Source of the DNA: Microbacterium sp. SCN 70-27
Lineage (GTDB): Bacteria; Actinomycetota; Actinomycetes; Actinomycetales; Microbacteriaceae
Length of the DNA stretch: 64,000 nucleotides
NCBI GenBank assembly: GCA_001724425.1
Contig: MEEK01000005.1
Location: 1-64,000 of the forward strand
Direction of reading: 5' to 3'
The position numbers and the translations under genes were made by a program. The first letter of the stretch is position 1. Each line of letters starts with the position of its first letter. Below, piece after piece: positions 33,309 through 43,041 of this stretch. The notes beneath the pieces are model-generated. The model was not told where the DNA came from. It searched no databases and saw only the letters and a program-made list of their open reading frames with translations.

Positions 33309-35684
33309 TCAGGAGGAGCGCGTGAGGAGCGCGACGGGGTAGTCCGCAAGCACCTGCGCGAGGGGCGCGTGCCCGCCGGCGACCTCGCGACCGGTCAGTT
33401 CGTCGCGCCAGACACCCGCGGGGAGCATCACCGCGGTGTCGCCCCAGCCTCCCCGGCGGGCGAGCCCGACCGGCAGGCGCGTCGCGAGGGCGACGGCGCC
33501 GCCCCGGTCGAACGCGATGACGTGGTCGGATGCCTCGCCCGCCGCCTCCAGCGGGGTGTGCCGCGTGAACAGGTCGGGCCGGTCGCGGCGCAGCCGCAGC
33601 GCCCGCGACACGAGGAGCAGCTTCACCGCGCCGGACTCGTCGACCGGCGGCTGCCACCCGCCGTCGATCCGGGCGAGCAGCTCGCGGCGGACGGCGTAGT
33701 CGACGAGGCGACGGTTGTCCGGGTCGACGAGGGAGTGGTCCCACAGCTCCGTGCCCTGGTACACGTCGGGCACTCCCGGGCCGGCGAGCTGCAGGAGCTT
33801 CGCCGAGAGGGAGTTCGACCGACCGGCATCCGTGATCTCGGCGACGAACGCCTCGATCACGGGCCGCGCCGCACCGAAGGCGGCATCCACGAGCGCGTGC
33901 GCACGGGCCTCGAACGCCGCGTCCGGGCTCTCCCAGGTCGTGCCGACGGCACTCTCGCGGGCGGCCTTCTCGACGTAGCCGTGCAGGCGTTCGGCGGTCG
34001 CGGGCCACGCCCCGACGACGGCCTGCCACAGCAGGTTGTCGAGCGGCCCGTCGCCCGTCGAGGCGATCGCGCGAAGGCCTGAGAGCGTCGCGGCCCACCG
34101 CTCCGGCACCTCGGCGAGCACGGCGAGGCGCGCGCGGGTGTCCTCGGAGCGCTTCGTGTCGTGCGTCGTCAGGGCCACGAGTGCGTCCGGCCAGGATGCC
34201 TGTCGCCGCGCGAACGCCGCGTGCAGGTCGGTGACCGAGGCGGCGAAGTGCGACGGGTCGCCGCCGACCTCCGTCAGAGAGGTGAGCCGGCTGAACCGGT
34301 AGAACGCCCGGTCTTCGACGCCCTTCGCCATGACGGGCCCCGTCGTCTGCATGAACCGTCGCGAGAACTCCGTGCCCGGCTCGGCGACGAGCGGTGCGAG
34401 GGCGGCGATCGTGGGAGCGAGGTCGCGGCGGCGAGCGGATGCCCGGGCCGCGGCATCCGTCACGTGCTCCACTCCGGCGGGGAGGTAGGCGCGGTAGACG
34501 GCGAACGCGGCGAGGAGTTCGGCGAGCGCATCGCGGGTGACGTCTGCAGCGAGACTGTCGCGCACCTCGGCCGGCAGACACCGGACGAGCCGGGCCACTT
34601 CCGCCGCCTGCGACGTGTCGGCGATATCGCGCTTCGTCCCGGCGATCATTTCGGCCCAGTCGGCCGGTGCCCCGCGCAGTGCCGTGTCGATCTCGGTGAG
34701 GGCGGCCTCGCCCGCGGGATCGACGAACACACGGTCGATCTCCCCGAGCGCGTCGTACCCCGTGGTCCCCGCCGTCGCCCACCAGCCGGGGAGCTCTTCG
34801 CCGGGCTCGAGGATCTTCTCGACGACGGTGTACACGCCGCCGGCCGCCCCCGCGAGCCGGTCGAGGTAGCCGCCGGGGTCGGCGAGACCGTCGGGGTGGT
34901 CGATCCGCAGCCCGTCGACGAGGCCCTCACGCAGCCAGCGCAGGATCTCGACGTGCGACGCGTCGAACACGGCATCGTCCTCGACGCGCACGCCCGCGAG
35001 CGAGGTGACGGTGAAGAAGCGCCGGTAGTTCAGGACCTCCTCGGTGCGACGCCAGAAGCACAGCTCCCAGTGCTGCCGTGCGAGCACGTCGCGCACGGCC
35101 GCGGCATCCGTCGTCGCGCGCAGCGGCGCCGTTCCGGGCGCGAGCGGCAGCACGAGGTCGAAGTACCGCGCCGTCCCGAAGCCCCCGAATCCGCCGGAGT
35201 CGACCGCGTCATCTGCCAGGGGCGGCGAGACCTCGAGCTGCCCCGCTGCGAGCACCGCGTCGAGCTCGTCGCCGAGCACCGGCAGCTGCACCCGACCGCC
35301 GCCGTGCGCCCAGTCGATGTCGAAGGATGCCGCGTGCGCGGAACCCTCGCCGTGGGTCAGGACATCGGCCCACCACGGGTTCTCCGCCGGCGCGGCGACG
35401 CCCTGATGATTGGGGACGATGTCCACGAGGATGCCGAGGTCCCGCGCCCGCGCCGCCGCCGAGAAGCGCGCGAGGCCCTCCGCGCCGCCGCGCGACTCGT
35501 CCACCCGCGTCGGATCGACGACGTCGTACCCGTGGTCGGAGCCTGACGCGGCCTGCAGGATCGGCGACAGGTACGCCCATGAGACGCCGAGGTCGCGGAG
35601 GTAGCCGGTGACGTCCGCCGCGGCATCCAGGTCGAACGCTTCGCGCACCTGCAGCCGGTACGTCGAACGGGGCAGTCGTGTCAT
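33309..35684 (-). CDS. treY: Malto-oligosyltrehalose synthase
   Basis: 791 aa from an ATG 2 nt after the glgX stop. It starts MTRLPRSTYRLQVREAFDLD, the conserved TreY N-terminus (STYRLQ); a longer frame upstream is glgX antisense noise. GH13 motifs: SDHGYDVVDPTRV, nucleophile region DGLRIDHPDGLADP, acid/base in YTVVEKIL, and THDTKRSEDTRARL near the third Asp. It isomerises the reducing end of maltodextrin into a trehalosyl unit. TreZ then releases trehalose, and GlgX supplies debranched chains. TreZ lies 10 kb further downstream beyond the island. Confidence 0.95.
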   Translation of the reverse strand: MTRLPRSTYRLQVREAFDLDAAADVTGYLRDLGVSWAYLSPILQAASGSDHGYDVVDPTRVDESRGGAEGLARFSAAARARDLGILVDIVPNHQGVAAPAENPWWADVLTHGEGSAHAASFDIDWAHGGGRVQLPVLGDELDAVLAAGQLEVSPPLADDAVDSGGFGGFGTARYFDLVLPLAPGTAPLRATTDAAAVRDVLARQHWELCFWRRTEEVLNYRRFFTVTSLAGVRVEDDAVFDASHVEILRWLREGLVDGLRIDHPDGLADPGGYLDRLAGAAGGVYTVVEKILEPGEELPGWWATAGTTGYDALGEIDRVFVDPAGEAALTEIDTALRGAPADWAEMIAGTKRDIADTSQAAEVARLVRCLPAEVRDSLAADVTRDALAELLAAFAVYRAYLPAGVEHVTDAAARASARRRDLAPTIAALAPLVAEPGTEFSRRFMQTTGPVMAKGVEDRAFYRFSRLTSLTEVGGDPSHFAASVTDLHAAFARRQASWPDALVALTTHDTKRSEDTRARLAVLAEVPERWAATLSGLRAIASTGDGPLDNLLWQAVVGAWPATAERLHGYVEKAARESAVGTTWESPDAAFEARAHALVDAAFGAARPVIEAFVAEITDAGRSNSLSAKLLQLAGPGVPDVYQGTELWDHSLVDPDNRRLVDYAVRRELLARIDGGWQPPVDESGAVKLLLVSRALRLRRDRPDLFTRHTPLEAAGEASDHVIAFDRGGAVALATRLPVGLARRGGWGDTAVMLPAGVWRDELTGREVAGGHAPLAQVLADYPVALLTRSS

Positions 35685-35686
35685 GG

Positions 35687-37900
35687 TCAGTGCGGCAGCT
35701 CGGCGTGCGGTGCGGGCGAGCGGACGATGTCGATCGGCGACGTGAACGCGGCGAGCGACGCGGCCACGGAGTGGTCGGTGCTTCCCGCGACCTCCTCCTC
35801 GTAGTCGCGGAGGACCATGAGCGAGCGGCCCTCCACGGCGAGCTGGTCGCCTCCGTCGCGCGGGTTGCCGTCGGTGTACTCGCCGGTCGTGTCGACGACG
35901 ACCTCCCACTTCGGGCTGAACTCTGCGCGCGGGATCGTGAACGACACGGTGTCATCGCCCGCGTTGAACAGGATGAAGAAGTGCCGGTCGCTGATCTCCT
36001 CACCGCGGCGGTCGCGTTCGCGGATGCCTCCGCCGTTGAGGAACACGCCGACTGCGCGACCGAAGCCGGACTCCCAGTCCTCGGGCTGCATCTCCGTGCC
36101 GTCGGGGCGCAGCCACGCGATGTCAGGGATCGGCGCCCCCTCTTCGCGTTTGACCGGGCGGCCGTTGAAGAACCGGCTGCGGCGGAACGTGGGGTGCTCG
36201 CGGCGCAACCGCGTGACGGCGGCGGTGAACTCGACGAGCGGCTGGTCGACGTGCTCCCAGTCGACCCACGTGATCTCGTTGTCCTGCGCGTAGCCGTTGT
36301 TGTTGCCCTGCTGCGTGCGGCCGAGCTCGTCGCCGTGGGCGATCATCGGGACGCCCTGGCTGAGCAGGAGCGTGGCGAGGAAGTTCCGCTGCTGCCGGGC
36401 GCGCAGCGTGAGGATCGCCGGGTCGTCGGTCGGGCCCTCGACGCCGCAGTTCCACGACCGGTTGTGCGATTCGCCGTCGTTGCCCTGCTCGCCGTTCGCG
36501 TCGTTGTGCTTCTCGTTGTACGAGACAAGGTCGCGGAGGGTGAAGCCGTCGTGCGCGGTGACGAAGTTGATGGATGCCACGGGCCGCCGCCCGTTGTGCT
36601 CGTACAGGTCGGCCGAACCCGTCAGCCGCGACGCGAACTCGCCGAGGGTCGACGGCTCGCCGCGCCAGAAGTCGCGGACGGTGTCGCGGTACTTGCCGTT
36701 CCACTCCGTCCACTGCGGCGGGAAGTTCCCGACCTGGTAGCCGCCCGGCCCGAGGTCCCACGGCTCGGCGATGAGCTTCACCTGGCTGATCACCGGGTCC
36801 TGCTGCACGATTTCGAAGAAGGACGCGAGGCGGTCCACTTCGTAGAACTCGCGCGCAAGGGTCGCCGCGAGGTCGAACCGGAACCCGTCGACGTGCATCT
36901 CGAGCACCCAGTACCGCAGCGAGTCCATGATGAGCTGCAGCGTGTGCGGGTTCCCGACGTTCATGCTGTTGCCGGTGCCCGTGTAGTCCGTGTAGTACCG
37001 CTTGTCGGTCTCTTCGAGCCGGTAGTACGCCTCGTTGTCGATCCCGCGCATCGACAGGGTCGGGCCCATGTGGTTGCCCTCGGCGGTGTGGTTGTACACG
37101 ACGTCGAGGATCACCTCGATGCCCGCGGCGTGCAGTGCCCGCACCATGCCCTTGAACTCCTGCACCTGCTGGCCGCGCTGGCCGGAGGAGGCATACGTGT
37201 TCTGCGGCGCGAGGAAGGCGATCGTGTTGTAGCCCCAATAGTTCGACAGCCCCTTCTCCTGCAGCGTCGAATCGTTCACGAACTGGTGCACGGGCATGAG
37301 CTCGATCGCCGTGACGCCGATGCGCTTCAGGTGCTCGATGATGACGGGGTGCGCGATCGCGCTGTAGGTGCCCCGGATCTCCTCGGGGATGTCCGGGTGC
37401 CGCTCGGTGAGGCCCTTCACGTGCGCTTCGTAGATCACCGACTCGGCGTACGGGGTCTTCGGCAGCCGGTCGCCGGCCCAGTCGAAGAACGGGTTGATGA
37501 CGACGCCCTTCATCATCGCGGCCGCAGAGTCGTCGTCGTTGCGCGAGTCGGGGTCTCCGAACTGGTAGCCGAACACCGACTGGTTCCACTCGACCTGGCC
37601 CTCGACGGCCTTGGCATACGGGTCGAGCAGGAGCTTGCTCGGATTGAAGCGCTGACCGGATGCCGGATCGTTCGGCCCGTACACGCGGTACCCGTAGCGC
37701 TGACCGGGCTGGATCGTTGGCAGGTACGCGTGCCACACGTGGGCATCCACGTCGCGCAGTTCGACGCGCGTCTCCTTGCCGCGATCGCCGAACAGGCACA
37801 GCTCCACCCGCTCCGCGCCCTCACTGAACAGGGCGAAGTTCGTTCCACTGCCGTCGAACGTCGCCCCCAACGGATACGCCGACCCGGGCCATACCTGCAT
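35687..37900 (-). CDS. glgX: Glycogen debranching enzyme
   Basis: 737 aa. It has an N-terminal CBM48 (MQVWPGSAYPLGATFDGSGTNFALFS) and a GH13_11 barrel: DVVYNHTAEG, nucleophile in DGFRFDLAATL, acid/base in LIAEPWDLG, and FVTAHDGFTLRDLV. It hydrolyses alpha-1,6 branches of phosphorylase-limit dextrins. It leads a unit with treY, forming the glycogen-to-trehalose route. Upstream, TAGGCT (37927-37932) fits a -10 box with a ~20-nt leader. Confidence 0.96.
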   Translation of the reverse strand: MQVWPGSAYPLGATFDGSGTNFALFSEGAERVELCLFGDRGKETRVELRDVDAHVWHAYLPTIQPGQRYGYRVYGPNDPASGQRFNPSKLLLDPYAKAVEGQVEWNQSVFGYQFGDPDSRNDDDSAAAMMKGVVINPFFDWAGDRLPKTPYAESVIYEAHVKGLTERHPDIPEEIRGTYSAIAHPVIIEHLKRIGVTAIELMPVHQFVNDSTLQEKGLSNYWGYNTIAFLAPQNTYASSGQRGQQVQEFKGMVRALHAAGIEVILDVVYNHTAEGNHMGPTLSMRGIDNEAYYRLEETDKRYYTDYTGTGNSMNVGNPHTLQLIMDSLRYWVLEMHVDGFRFDLAATLAREFYEVDRLASFFEIVQQDPVISQVKLIAEPWDLGPGGYQVGNFPPQWTEWNGKYRDTVRDFWRGEPSTLGEFASRLTGSADLYEHNGRRPVASINFVTAHDGFTLRDLVSYNEKHNDANGEQGNDGESHNRSWNCGVEGPTDDPAILTLRARQQRNFLATLLLSQGVPMIAHGDELGRTQQGNNNGYAQDNEITWVDWEHVDQPLVEFTAAVTRLRREHPTFRRSRFFNGRPVKREEGAPIPDIAWLRPDGTEMQPEDWESGFGRAVGVFLNGGGIRERDRRGEEISDRHFFILFNAGDDTVSFTIPRAEFSPKWEVVVDTTGEYTDGNPRDGGDQLAVEGRSLMVLRDYEEEVAGSTDHSVAASLAAFTSPIDIVRSPAPHAELPH

Positions 37901-37926
37901 GCACGTCTCCCCTGTCCGAGGCTTTC

Positions 37927-37932
37927 AGCCTA
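37927..37932 (-). promoter_or_regulatory. -10 box (TAGGCT) of glgX-treY
   Basis: On the minus strand, TAGGCT lies 26 nt before the glgX ATG, leaving a short leader with a GGGGAGA ribosome site. It lies in the 105-bp divergent gap with the aldo/keto reductase gene. Confidence 0.45.
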
Positions 37933-37993
37933 GGCGCAGCAGGTTTCGGGCGCATATCTCGCGCCGAGCCATTCCGGCGACTGGTGTGATTGA

Positions 37994-37999
37994 CAGACT
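37994..37999 (+). promoter_or_regulatory. -10-like box (CAGACT) of the aldo/keto reductase gene, leaderless arrangement
   Basis: CAGACT-GAAGGC-ATG. The same 12 bases precede the ATG of the gene at 50189-50635, which supports a functional start signal. Confidence 0.4.
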
Positions 38000-38005
38000 G
38001 AAGGC

Positions 38006-38896
38006 ATGCAGAAGCGCACGATCGGTCCCTTCACCGTGTCCGCGATCGGACTCGGAGCCATGCCCGTCTCGATGAACGGCGACGGGCACCTGCCCCCGCG
38101 CGACGAGGCGATCGCGATGATCCACGCGGCGCTCGACGCCGGCGTCACCTTCATCGACACCGCCGACATCTACGCGCCGTCGTGGGACGAGATGGGTCAC
38201 AACGAGCGGATCGTCCGCGACGCGCTCGCCTCGTGGGACGGCGACCCGGCGGGCATCCTCGTGGGCACGAAGGGCGGCATCACCCGCACTGCGGAGAAGG
38301 ACTGGGGCCGGGACGGGTCGCTCGACTACCTCCGCAGCGCGGCGGAGCGATCGATGGAGAACCTCGGCATCGACGTCATCGACCTGTACCACTACCACCG
38401 CCCCGACCGGTGGATCGTCTACGGCGAGATCATGCAGAACCTGAAGACCCTGCAGGACGAGGGACTCGTGCGGGCGATCGGCATCTCGAACGCGAGCGTC
38501 GAGGAGATCGCGATCGCGATCGAGGTGCTCGGCGAGGGGAACCTCGCGAGCGTGCAGAACGAGTTCTCCCCCCGCCACCCCGGCAGCTACGACGAGCTGC
38601 AGTACTGCGCCGAGCGCGGCATCGCGTTCCTGCCGTGGAGCCCGCTGGGCGGCACGGGCGGCGGGGCGCGGGCCGTCGGCGAGCGCTACGCCACCTTCCG
38701 CGAGATCGGCGACACGCACGGCGTCAGCCCGCAGCAGGTCGTCCTCGCGTGGGAGCTCTCGCTCGACGAGGTCGTCGTGCCGATCCCGGGTGCGCGGCGC
38801 GCGGCATCCATCATCGACTCGGCGCGCGCGGCCGACCTCGTGCTCAGCGCGGAGGAGCTCGCCCGCTGCTCGGCGGCGGTGGGGCTCGAGGTCTGA
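38006..38896 (+). CDS. Aldo/keto reductase
   Basis: 296 aa TIM-barrel NADPH oxidoreductase. The catalytic tetrad is visible: Asp and Tyr in DTADIYAPSWDEMGHNE, Lys in LVGTKGG, and His in DLYHYHRPD. The cofactor 2'-phosphate site is near PGARRAASI at the C-terminus. The substrate cannot be read from the sequence; the closest type is the small AKR group of Actinobacteria acting on aldehydes or ketosugars. Monocistronic between divergent glgX and a convergent gene. Confidence 0.93.
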   Translation: MQKRTIGPFTVSAIGLGAMPVSMNGDGHLPPRDEAIAMIHAALDAGVTFIDTADIYAPSWDEMGHNERIVRDALASWDGDPAGILVGTKGGITRTAEKDWGRDGSLDYLRSAAERSMENLGIDVIDLYHYHRPDRWIVYGEIMQNLKTLQDEGLVRAIGISNASVEEIAIAIEVLGEGNLASVQNEFSPRHPGSYDELQYCAERGIAFLPWSPLGGTGGGARAVGERYATFREIGDTHGVSPQQVVLAWELSLDEVVVPIPGARRAASIIDSARAADLVLSAEELARCSAAVGLEV

Positions 38897-38918
38897 CCGC
38901 CGCTCTCGGCCCTGTCCG

Positions 38919-39389
38919 TCAGCGCAGCGCCAACTGCTCGTCGAGGTAGCCGGCGAGCGGGCGCGGCGCCCCCGTCGTCGACCACTGCACGTGCGGGATG
39001 CCCGACACGAGCGACAGCGGTCCGGATGCCTCGCCGCGGGCGAGGGCGTCGAGGTCGATGAGTGCTGCCCCCACGTGGACGACCTCGCCTTCGGAGAAGC
39101 CGCCGCGCGCGGCGGCCGCGGCCCGCTCGGATCGCTCGCGCTGAGCCTGCGCGGTGTAACCGCGGATCGCCTCGGCGCGCGCCCGGAGCACCTCGCCCGT
39201 CGCGTACACGCGGGCATCCCCGATCAGGAGGACGCCGACGTGCCAGGCGGAGCCGACCGGCACGATGCGCGGGGCGCGCCCGAAGCCGAGGAGCTTCCGC
39301 GCGGCCGCCCAGTCGCCCAGGCGCTCCTGGGGTGAGCCCGCGAGGCGGGCGCGGGCGGCGTCGAACAGCGCCGAGGCATCCACCGTCAC
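38919..39389 (-). CDS. Conserved hypothetical protein coupled to the antiporter gene
   Basis: 156 aa from a GTG overlapping the antiporter stop (GTGA). It begins with helices (ALFDAARARLAGSPQERLGD). A central beta segment reads APRIVPVGSAWHVGVLLIGDARVYATGEV, and after a charged helix (ERSERAAAAARG) comes a C-terminal beta part ending in LAGYLDEQLALR. No membrane segment or catalytic motif is recognised. The coupling suggests a soluble partner of the CPA2 antiporter, but homologues of unknown function would fit as well. Confidence 0.75.
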   Translation of the reverse strand: MTVDASALFDAARARLAGSPQERLGDWAAARKLLGFGRAPRIVPVGSAWHVGVLLIGDARVYATGEVLRARAEAIRGYTAQAQRERSERAAAAARGGFSEGEVVHVGAALIDLDALARGEASGPLSLVSGIPHVQWSTTGAPRPLAGYLDEQLALR

Positions 39390-40633
39390 GCCTCGTCCGG
39401 GATGGCCTCGCCCGGGATCACATCGTGCGGGTCGCCCGCGTCGCCCTCGCCCCCGGCCACCTCGTCGGCCGCCGCGGAACCGCGCAGAGCCATCGCGATG
39501 AGCGGGAACAGCAGGACCGAGAGCATGCCCGCGCCCACGAGCACGGAGGCGAGCCCGCTCGAGATGAGCTGCTGCTTCACGCCGATGCCGGTCACGGCGA
39601 CGATGATCGGCAGCCCCGTCGCGCCGAGCAGCATGAGGGCGGTCTTCGTCCGGCCGTCCGAGCCCGCGGGCGCGGCGAGGGTCGAGGGCAGGCCGCGCAC
39701 GAAGAGCATCACGACGAGTGCGACCGGCACGAGCGCGAGCAGGCGCGGATCGGCGAGGAGCGCGCCGAGATCGAACGTGACGCCCGTGTAGACGAAGAAG
39801 AGCGGCACGAGGAAGCCGAAGGCGAGCCCCTCGATCTTGCTCTCGACGGCCTCGTGGTCGAGCGGGTCGGCGTCGCGCATGAGGAGGCGCCACACGATCC
39901 CGGCCGCGAAGGCCCCGAGCAGCATGTCGAGGTCGAGCACGATGCTGAGGGCGACGAGGCCCAGGAGGATCAGGATGACGACGCGTACGGCAAACTGCCC
40001 CGACGTGTGGAGCGTCGCGTTCACGAAGCGGTGCAACGCGCCGCGCGGGCCCTTGAGGGCGTACCAGACGGCGCCGGCCGTGATGAGCAGGAAACCGACG
40101 AGAACGAGGGCGGCGGGGCCGGGGCGATGCCCGCTGAGCAGGATCGAGATGGCGATCAGCGGACCGAACTCGCCCACGGCGCCGAGGGCGCTCGCGGCCT
40201 TGCCGAACGGGGTCTTCAGCTCGCCGGCGTCGCGGAGGATCGGCAGGAGCGTGCCGAGGGCGGTCGATGACAGCGCGATCCCCACGACGATCGCGCCGAG
40301 TCCCGGCGTGATGAGGAACCCGACGGCGACGGCGAGCGCCAGCGAGATGATCCAGCCGAGGTTCGCGCGCCGGCCCGTGCGTCCCCGGAGACCCGCGAAG
40401 TCGATCTCGGTGCCGGCGACGAAGAAGAGCATCGCGAGACCGAACTGGCTGAGTAGCCCGATGTACTGGTTCGGCCCGGTCCAGCCGAGGACGCTCGGCC
40501 CGACGAGGATGCCGAGGACGAGCTCGAACACGACGACGGGGACGGGCAACCAAGGGCGGATCGCGCGGGCGGCGAGCGGGGCGAGCACCGCCAGCAGCGG
40601 AATCAGCACGATCGTGCCGACCAGGTCAGTCAC
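39386..40633 (-). CDS. Monovalent cation:proton antiporter, CPA2 (Kef/GerN-like)
   Basis: 415 aa with about 12-13 membrane helices: LIPLLAVLAPLAARAI, VFELVLGILVGPSVLGW, LGLAMLFFVAGTEID and further ones. The conserved LFFxxGxEIDF of CPA2 transporters is at ~67-76, and the PxxxSxT-like helix reads IALSSTALGTLLPIL. No regulatory RCK/TrkA domain follows, so this is a core antiporter. It exchanges Na+ or K+ for H+ at the cytoplasmic membrane. Its stop overlaps the next gene's GTG. Confidence 0.93.
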   Translation of the reverse strand: MTDLVGTIVLIPLLAVLAPLAARAIRPWLPVPVVVFELVLGILVGPSVLGWTGPNQYIGLLSQFGLAMLFFVAGTEIDFAGLRGRTGRRANLGWIISLALAVAVGFLITPGLGAIVVGIALSSTALGTLLPILRDAGELKTPFGKAASALGAVGEFGPLIAISILLSGHRPGPAALVLVGFLLITAGAVWYALKGPRGALHRFVNATLHTSGQFAVRVVILILLGLVALSIVLDLDMLLGAFAAGIVWRLLMRDADPLDHEAVESKIEGLAFGFLVPLFFVYTGVTFDLGALLADPRLLALVPVALVVMLFVRGLPSTLAAPAGSDGRTKTALMLLGATGLPIIVAVTGIGVKQQLISSGLASVLVGAGMLSVLLFPLIAMALRGSAAADEVAGGEGDAGDPHDVIPGEAIPDEA

Positions 40634-40672
40634 CGTCGTGTCCCTTCCGTTCCCGCGGCACGCGTGCCGCGC

Positions 40673-41383
40673 TCATCGCGGCCCGGGCCGCACGGTCAGG
40701 TCGCTGATCACCGCGTCGGGCGGCAGGTCGAACGCTGTGAGGATCGCCGCCACGACGGAGGCAGGGTCGATCCACCGCTCCGCGTCGTAGGGCGCGCCCT
40801 CCTGCCGGTGGACCTCTTCCTGCATCGGCGTCGCGGTGCGTCCGGGGTAGATGCTCGTCACCCGCACGCCATGGGCGGCCTCTTCACCGCGCAGGGCGTC
40901 GGCGAGCGCCTTCAGGCCATGTTTGGATGCCGCGTACGCCGCCCACTCGGGGTGCGCGGAAAGACCCGCCCCCGAGTTCACGAAGAGCACCTGCCCGTGC
41001 GCGGCGCGCAGGCGCGGCAGGAGCACGCGGGTGAGTTCGGCGGGCGCGACGAGGTTGACGGCGAGCTGGCTCGTCCAGGCGACGAGGGGCAGGTCGGCGA
41101 CGGTGCCGAGGCTGACGACACCTGCCGCGTGGATCACGCCGTCGATCCTGTCCGGCAGCGCGGCCTCGGCCACGGCGTCTGCGATCGCCTCGGGTCGCGC
41201 GAGGTCGGCGACGATCGGCACGCTGCCGGGGAACTCGCGGGCGAGGTCATCCGCGCGGGTCAGGTCCCGCGCGACGAGCACGAGCCGGTCGCCCCGGGCG
41301 TGGAGGGCCGCCGCGACGAGCCGCCCGATGCCGGAGCCTGCGCCCGTGACGACGACGGTGCGGGGCGGGACGTCGGTTGTCAT
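40673..41383 (-). CDS. Short-chain dehydrogenase/reductase
   Basis: 236 aa from the ATG giving MTTDVPPRT. It has GGAGG 8-9 nt upstream, while the ATG nine bases further up abuts that GGAGG and is less likely. NAD(P) motif TGAGSGIG (residues ~13-20), NAG-like AAGVV, catalytic Ser in NSGAGLSAH, and YAASKHGLK with the catalytic Tyr and Lys. Classical SDR fold. Substrate unknown. Confidence 0.93.
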   Translation of the reverse strand: MTTDVPPRTVVVTGAGSGIGRLVAAALHARGDRLVLVARDLTRADDLAREFPGSVPIVADLARPEAIADAVAEAALPDRIDGVIHAAGVVSLGTVADLPLVAWTSQLAVNLVAPAELTRVLLPRLRAAHGQVLFVNSGAGLSAHPEWAAYAASKHGLKALADALRGEEAAHGVRVTSIYPGRTATPMQEEVHRQEGAPYDAERWIDPASVVAAILTAFDLPPDAVISDLTVRPGPR

Positions 41384-41436
41384 GGCATCCATCCTCCCAC
41401 CGTGCGGCCGACCGCTCCGCGCGGTTCAGGCGCCGC

Positions 41437-42987
41437 TCAGATGCCTCCGTCGATGGAGCGGGTGTACTCGCCCGGCTCCTCGGGCACCATGACGGGGGTG
41501 TCGCGGTTGAGGCTCTGGCCGCGGAAGAACGGCTTCGAGCGGGGGAACAGATACCAGATGAACATCAGCACGACGCCGAGGAGGAGCGCGCCGATCCCGA
41601 CGACGAAGGTGCCTCCGATCCCGAGGAGGACCGTGTTCCCGTAGTCGACGTCCCACATATCGACCGCGGACTGCACGAACGCGTAGGTGAGCAGGAGCCC
41701 GCCGAGGAGCGGGAAGATCCCCCGGAACCACAGGTCGCGCGCCGAGTTCCTGAGCTCACGCCGGTAGTACCAGACGCAGGCAAAGCCCGTGATCGCATAG
41801 TAGAACGCGATCGCGAGGCCGAGCGAGGCGATCGAGTCCTGCAGGATGTTGTCGCTGATGAGCGTCATGCCCACGTAGTACGCGGATGCGACGACACCGC
41901 CGACGATCGTCGAGAACGACGGCGTCTTGTAGACCGGATGCACCTGCTTGAAGCGTGCGGGGAGGGCGCGGTACACGCCCATCGCGAGCGTGCCGCGCGC
42001 CGTCGGGAGGATCGTCGTCTGGGTCGACGAGACCGCCGAGATGAGGACGGCCACGACGAGCAGCCAGCCCCAGGGGCCCAGCAGCCCGTCCTTGATCGCG
42101 AGGAAGAAGTCGTCGGCGTTCGCCTCGTTGCCGAGGCCCGTACCGCTGTCGCCGAGACCGGCGTACATCATGGCGGCGATCGTGACGGCGACGTAGGTGA
42201 ACAGCAGGATGATCGTCGTCAGCAGCGCCGCGCGCCCGGGGATGCGCTTCGGATCCTTCGTCTCCTCGTTGAGGGCGAGGCAGGTGTCCCAGCCCCAGTA
42301 GATGAAGAGGGCGTACAGCACGGCCTCGATGAACCCGTGATAGTCGGTGAACGCGAACGGGTTGAGCCACTCCCAGGAGAACGGCGTGGCGCCCGGCGCG
42401 GTGCCGGTGAAGTACTGCGTGAGCGCCGCGATGACGAAGACGCCGAGGGCGAGGTACTGGATGGCGAGCAGGATGTTCTGGATGCGCTCGCCGATCTCGA
42501 CGCCCCGCCAACTCACCCACGTCATCGCGGCGATGAACAGGACCGCGACGAGGATGATGCGCCAGTCGTTGTTCGCGAGCTCGAGCCCAAAGAGGTTCCA
42601 GAAGTAGACCGACGCGATCTGCGCGAGGTTGGCGAGCACCACCATCCCGGCCACCGCGACACCCCAGCCGCCCATCCATCCGACCCGCGGGGCGAAGGCC
42701 TTCGCCGCCCAGGTGAACGTCGTGCCGCAGTCGGGGATCTCGTTGTTGAGTTCGCGATACGCGAAGGCGATGAACAGCATCGGCACGAAGGCGATCACGA
42801 AGGCGATCGGCGCCTGCGCCCCGACGGCCAGCACGACGAAGCCGAGTGTCGCGACCAGCGAGTAGACCGGAGCCGTGGATGCCAGGCCGATGACCGTCGA
42901 CCCCCACAGCCCGAGCGTTCCGCTGGCGAGGCCCTTCCCGTCGGGGCGTTCCAGGTGGATGGGGGTGGTGGATCCGAAATCGCTCAC
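41437..42987 (-). CDS. APC-superfamily amino acid permease
   Basis: 516 aa from a GTG with GGAGG at good spacing; an upstream frame in the leader is rejected. About 12-13 membrane helices. The first includes STVIGLASTAPVYSLVATLGF (the unwound GxAS motif of the APC fold), and YWGWDTCLALNEETKDPKRIPGRAAL is the conserved cytoplasmic loop after helix 6. Imports or exchanges an amino acid or amine in symport with H+. The C-terminal tail (SLNRDTPVMVPEEPGEY) is cytosolic. A perfect 10-bp inverted repeat overlaps its -35 region. Confidence 0.94.
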   Translation of the reverse strand: MSDFGSTTPIHLERPDGKGLASGTLGLWGSTVIGLASTAPVYSLVATLGFVVLAVGAQAPIAFVIAFVPMLFIAFAYRELNNEIPDCGTTFTWAAKAFAPRVGWMGGWGVAVAGMVVLANLAQIASVYFWNLFGLELANNDWRIILVAVLFIAAMTWVSWRGVEIGERIQNILLAIQYLALGVFVIAALTQYFTGTAPGATPFSWEWLNPFAFTDYHGFIEAVLYALFIYWGWDTCLALNEETKDPKRIPGRAALLTTIILLFTYVAVTIAAMMYAGLGDSGTGLGNEANADDFFLAIKDGLLGPWGWLLVVAVLISAVSSTQTTILPTARGTLAMGVYRALPARFKQVHPVYKTPSFSTIVGGVVASAYYVGMTLISDNILQDSIASLGLAIAFYYAITGFACVWYYRRELRNSARDLWFRGIFPLLGGLLLTYAFVQSAVDMWDVDYGNTVLLGIGGTFVVGIGALLLGVVLMFIWYLFPRSKPFFRGQSLNRDTPVMVPEEPGEYTRSIDGGI

Positions 42988-43025
42988 GGCGGGAACCTCC
43001 GGGTCATCGTCGTCGGGTTGACGCG

Positions 43026-43031
43026 ACAGTA
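43026..43031 (-). promoter_or_regulatory. -10 box (TACTGT) of the APC permease gene
   Basis: TACTGT on the minus strand predicts a ~33-nt leader containing the GGAGG site. It lies 11 bp from the inverted repeat at 43042-43067. Confidence 0.4.
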
Positions 43032-43041
43032 GCGGCACCAA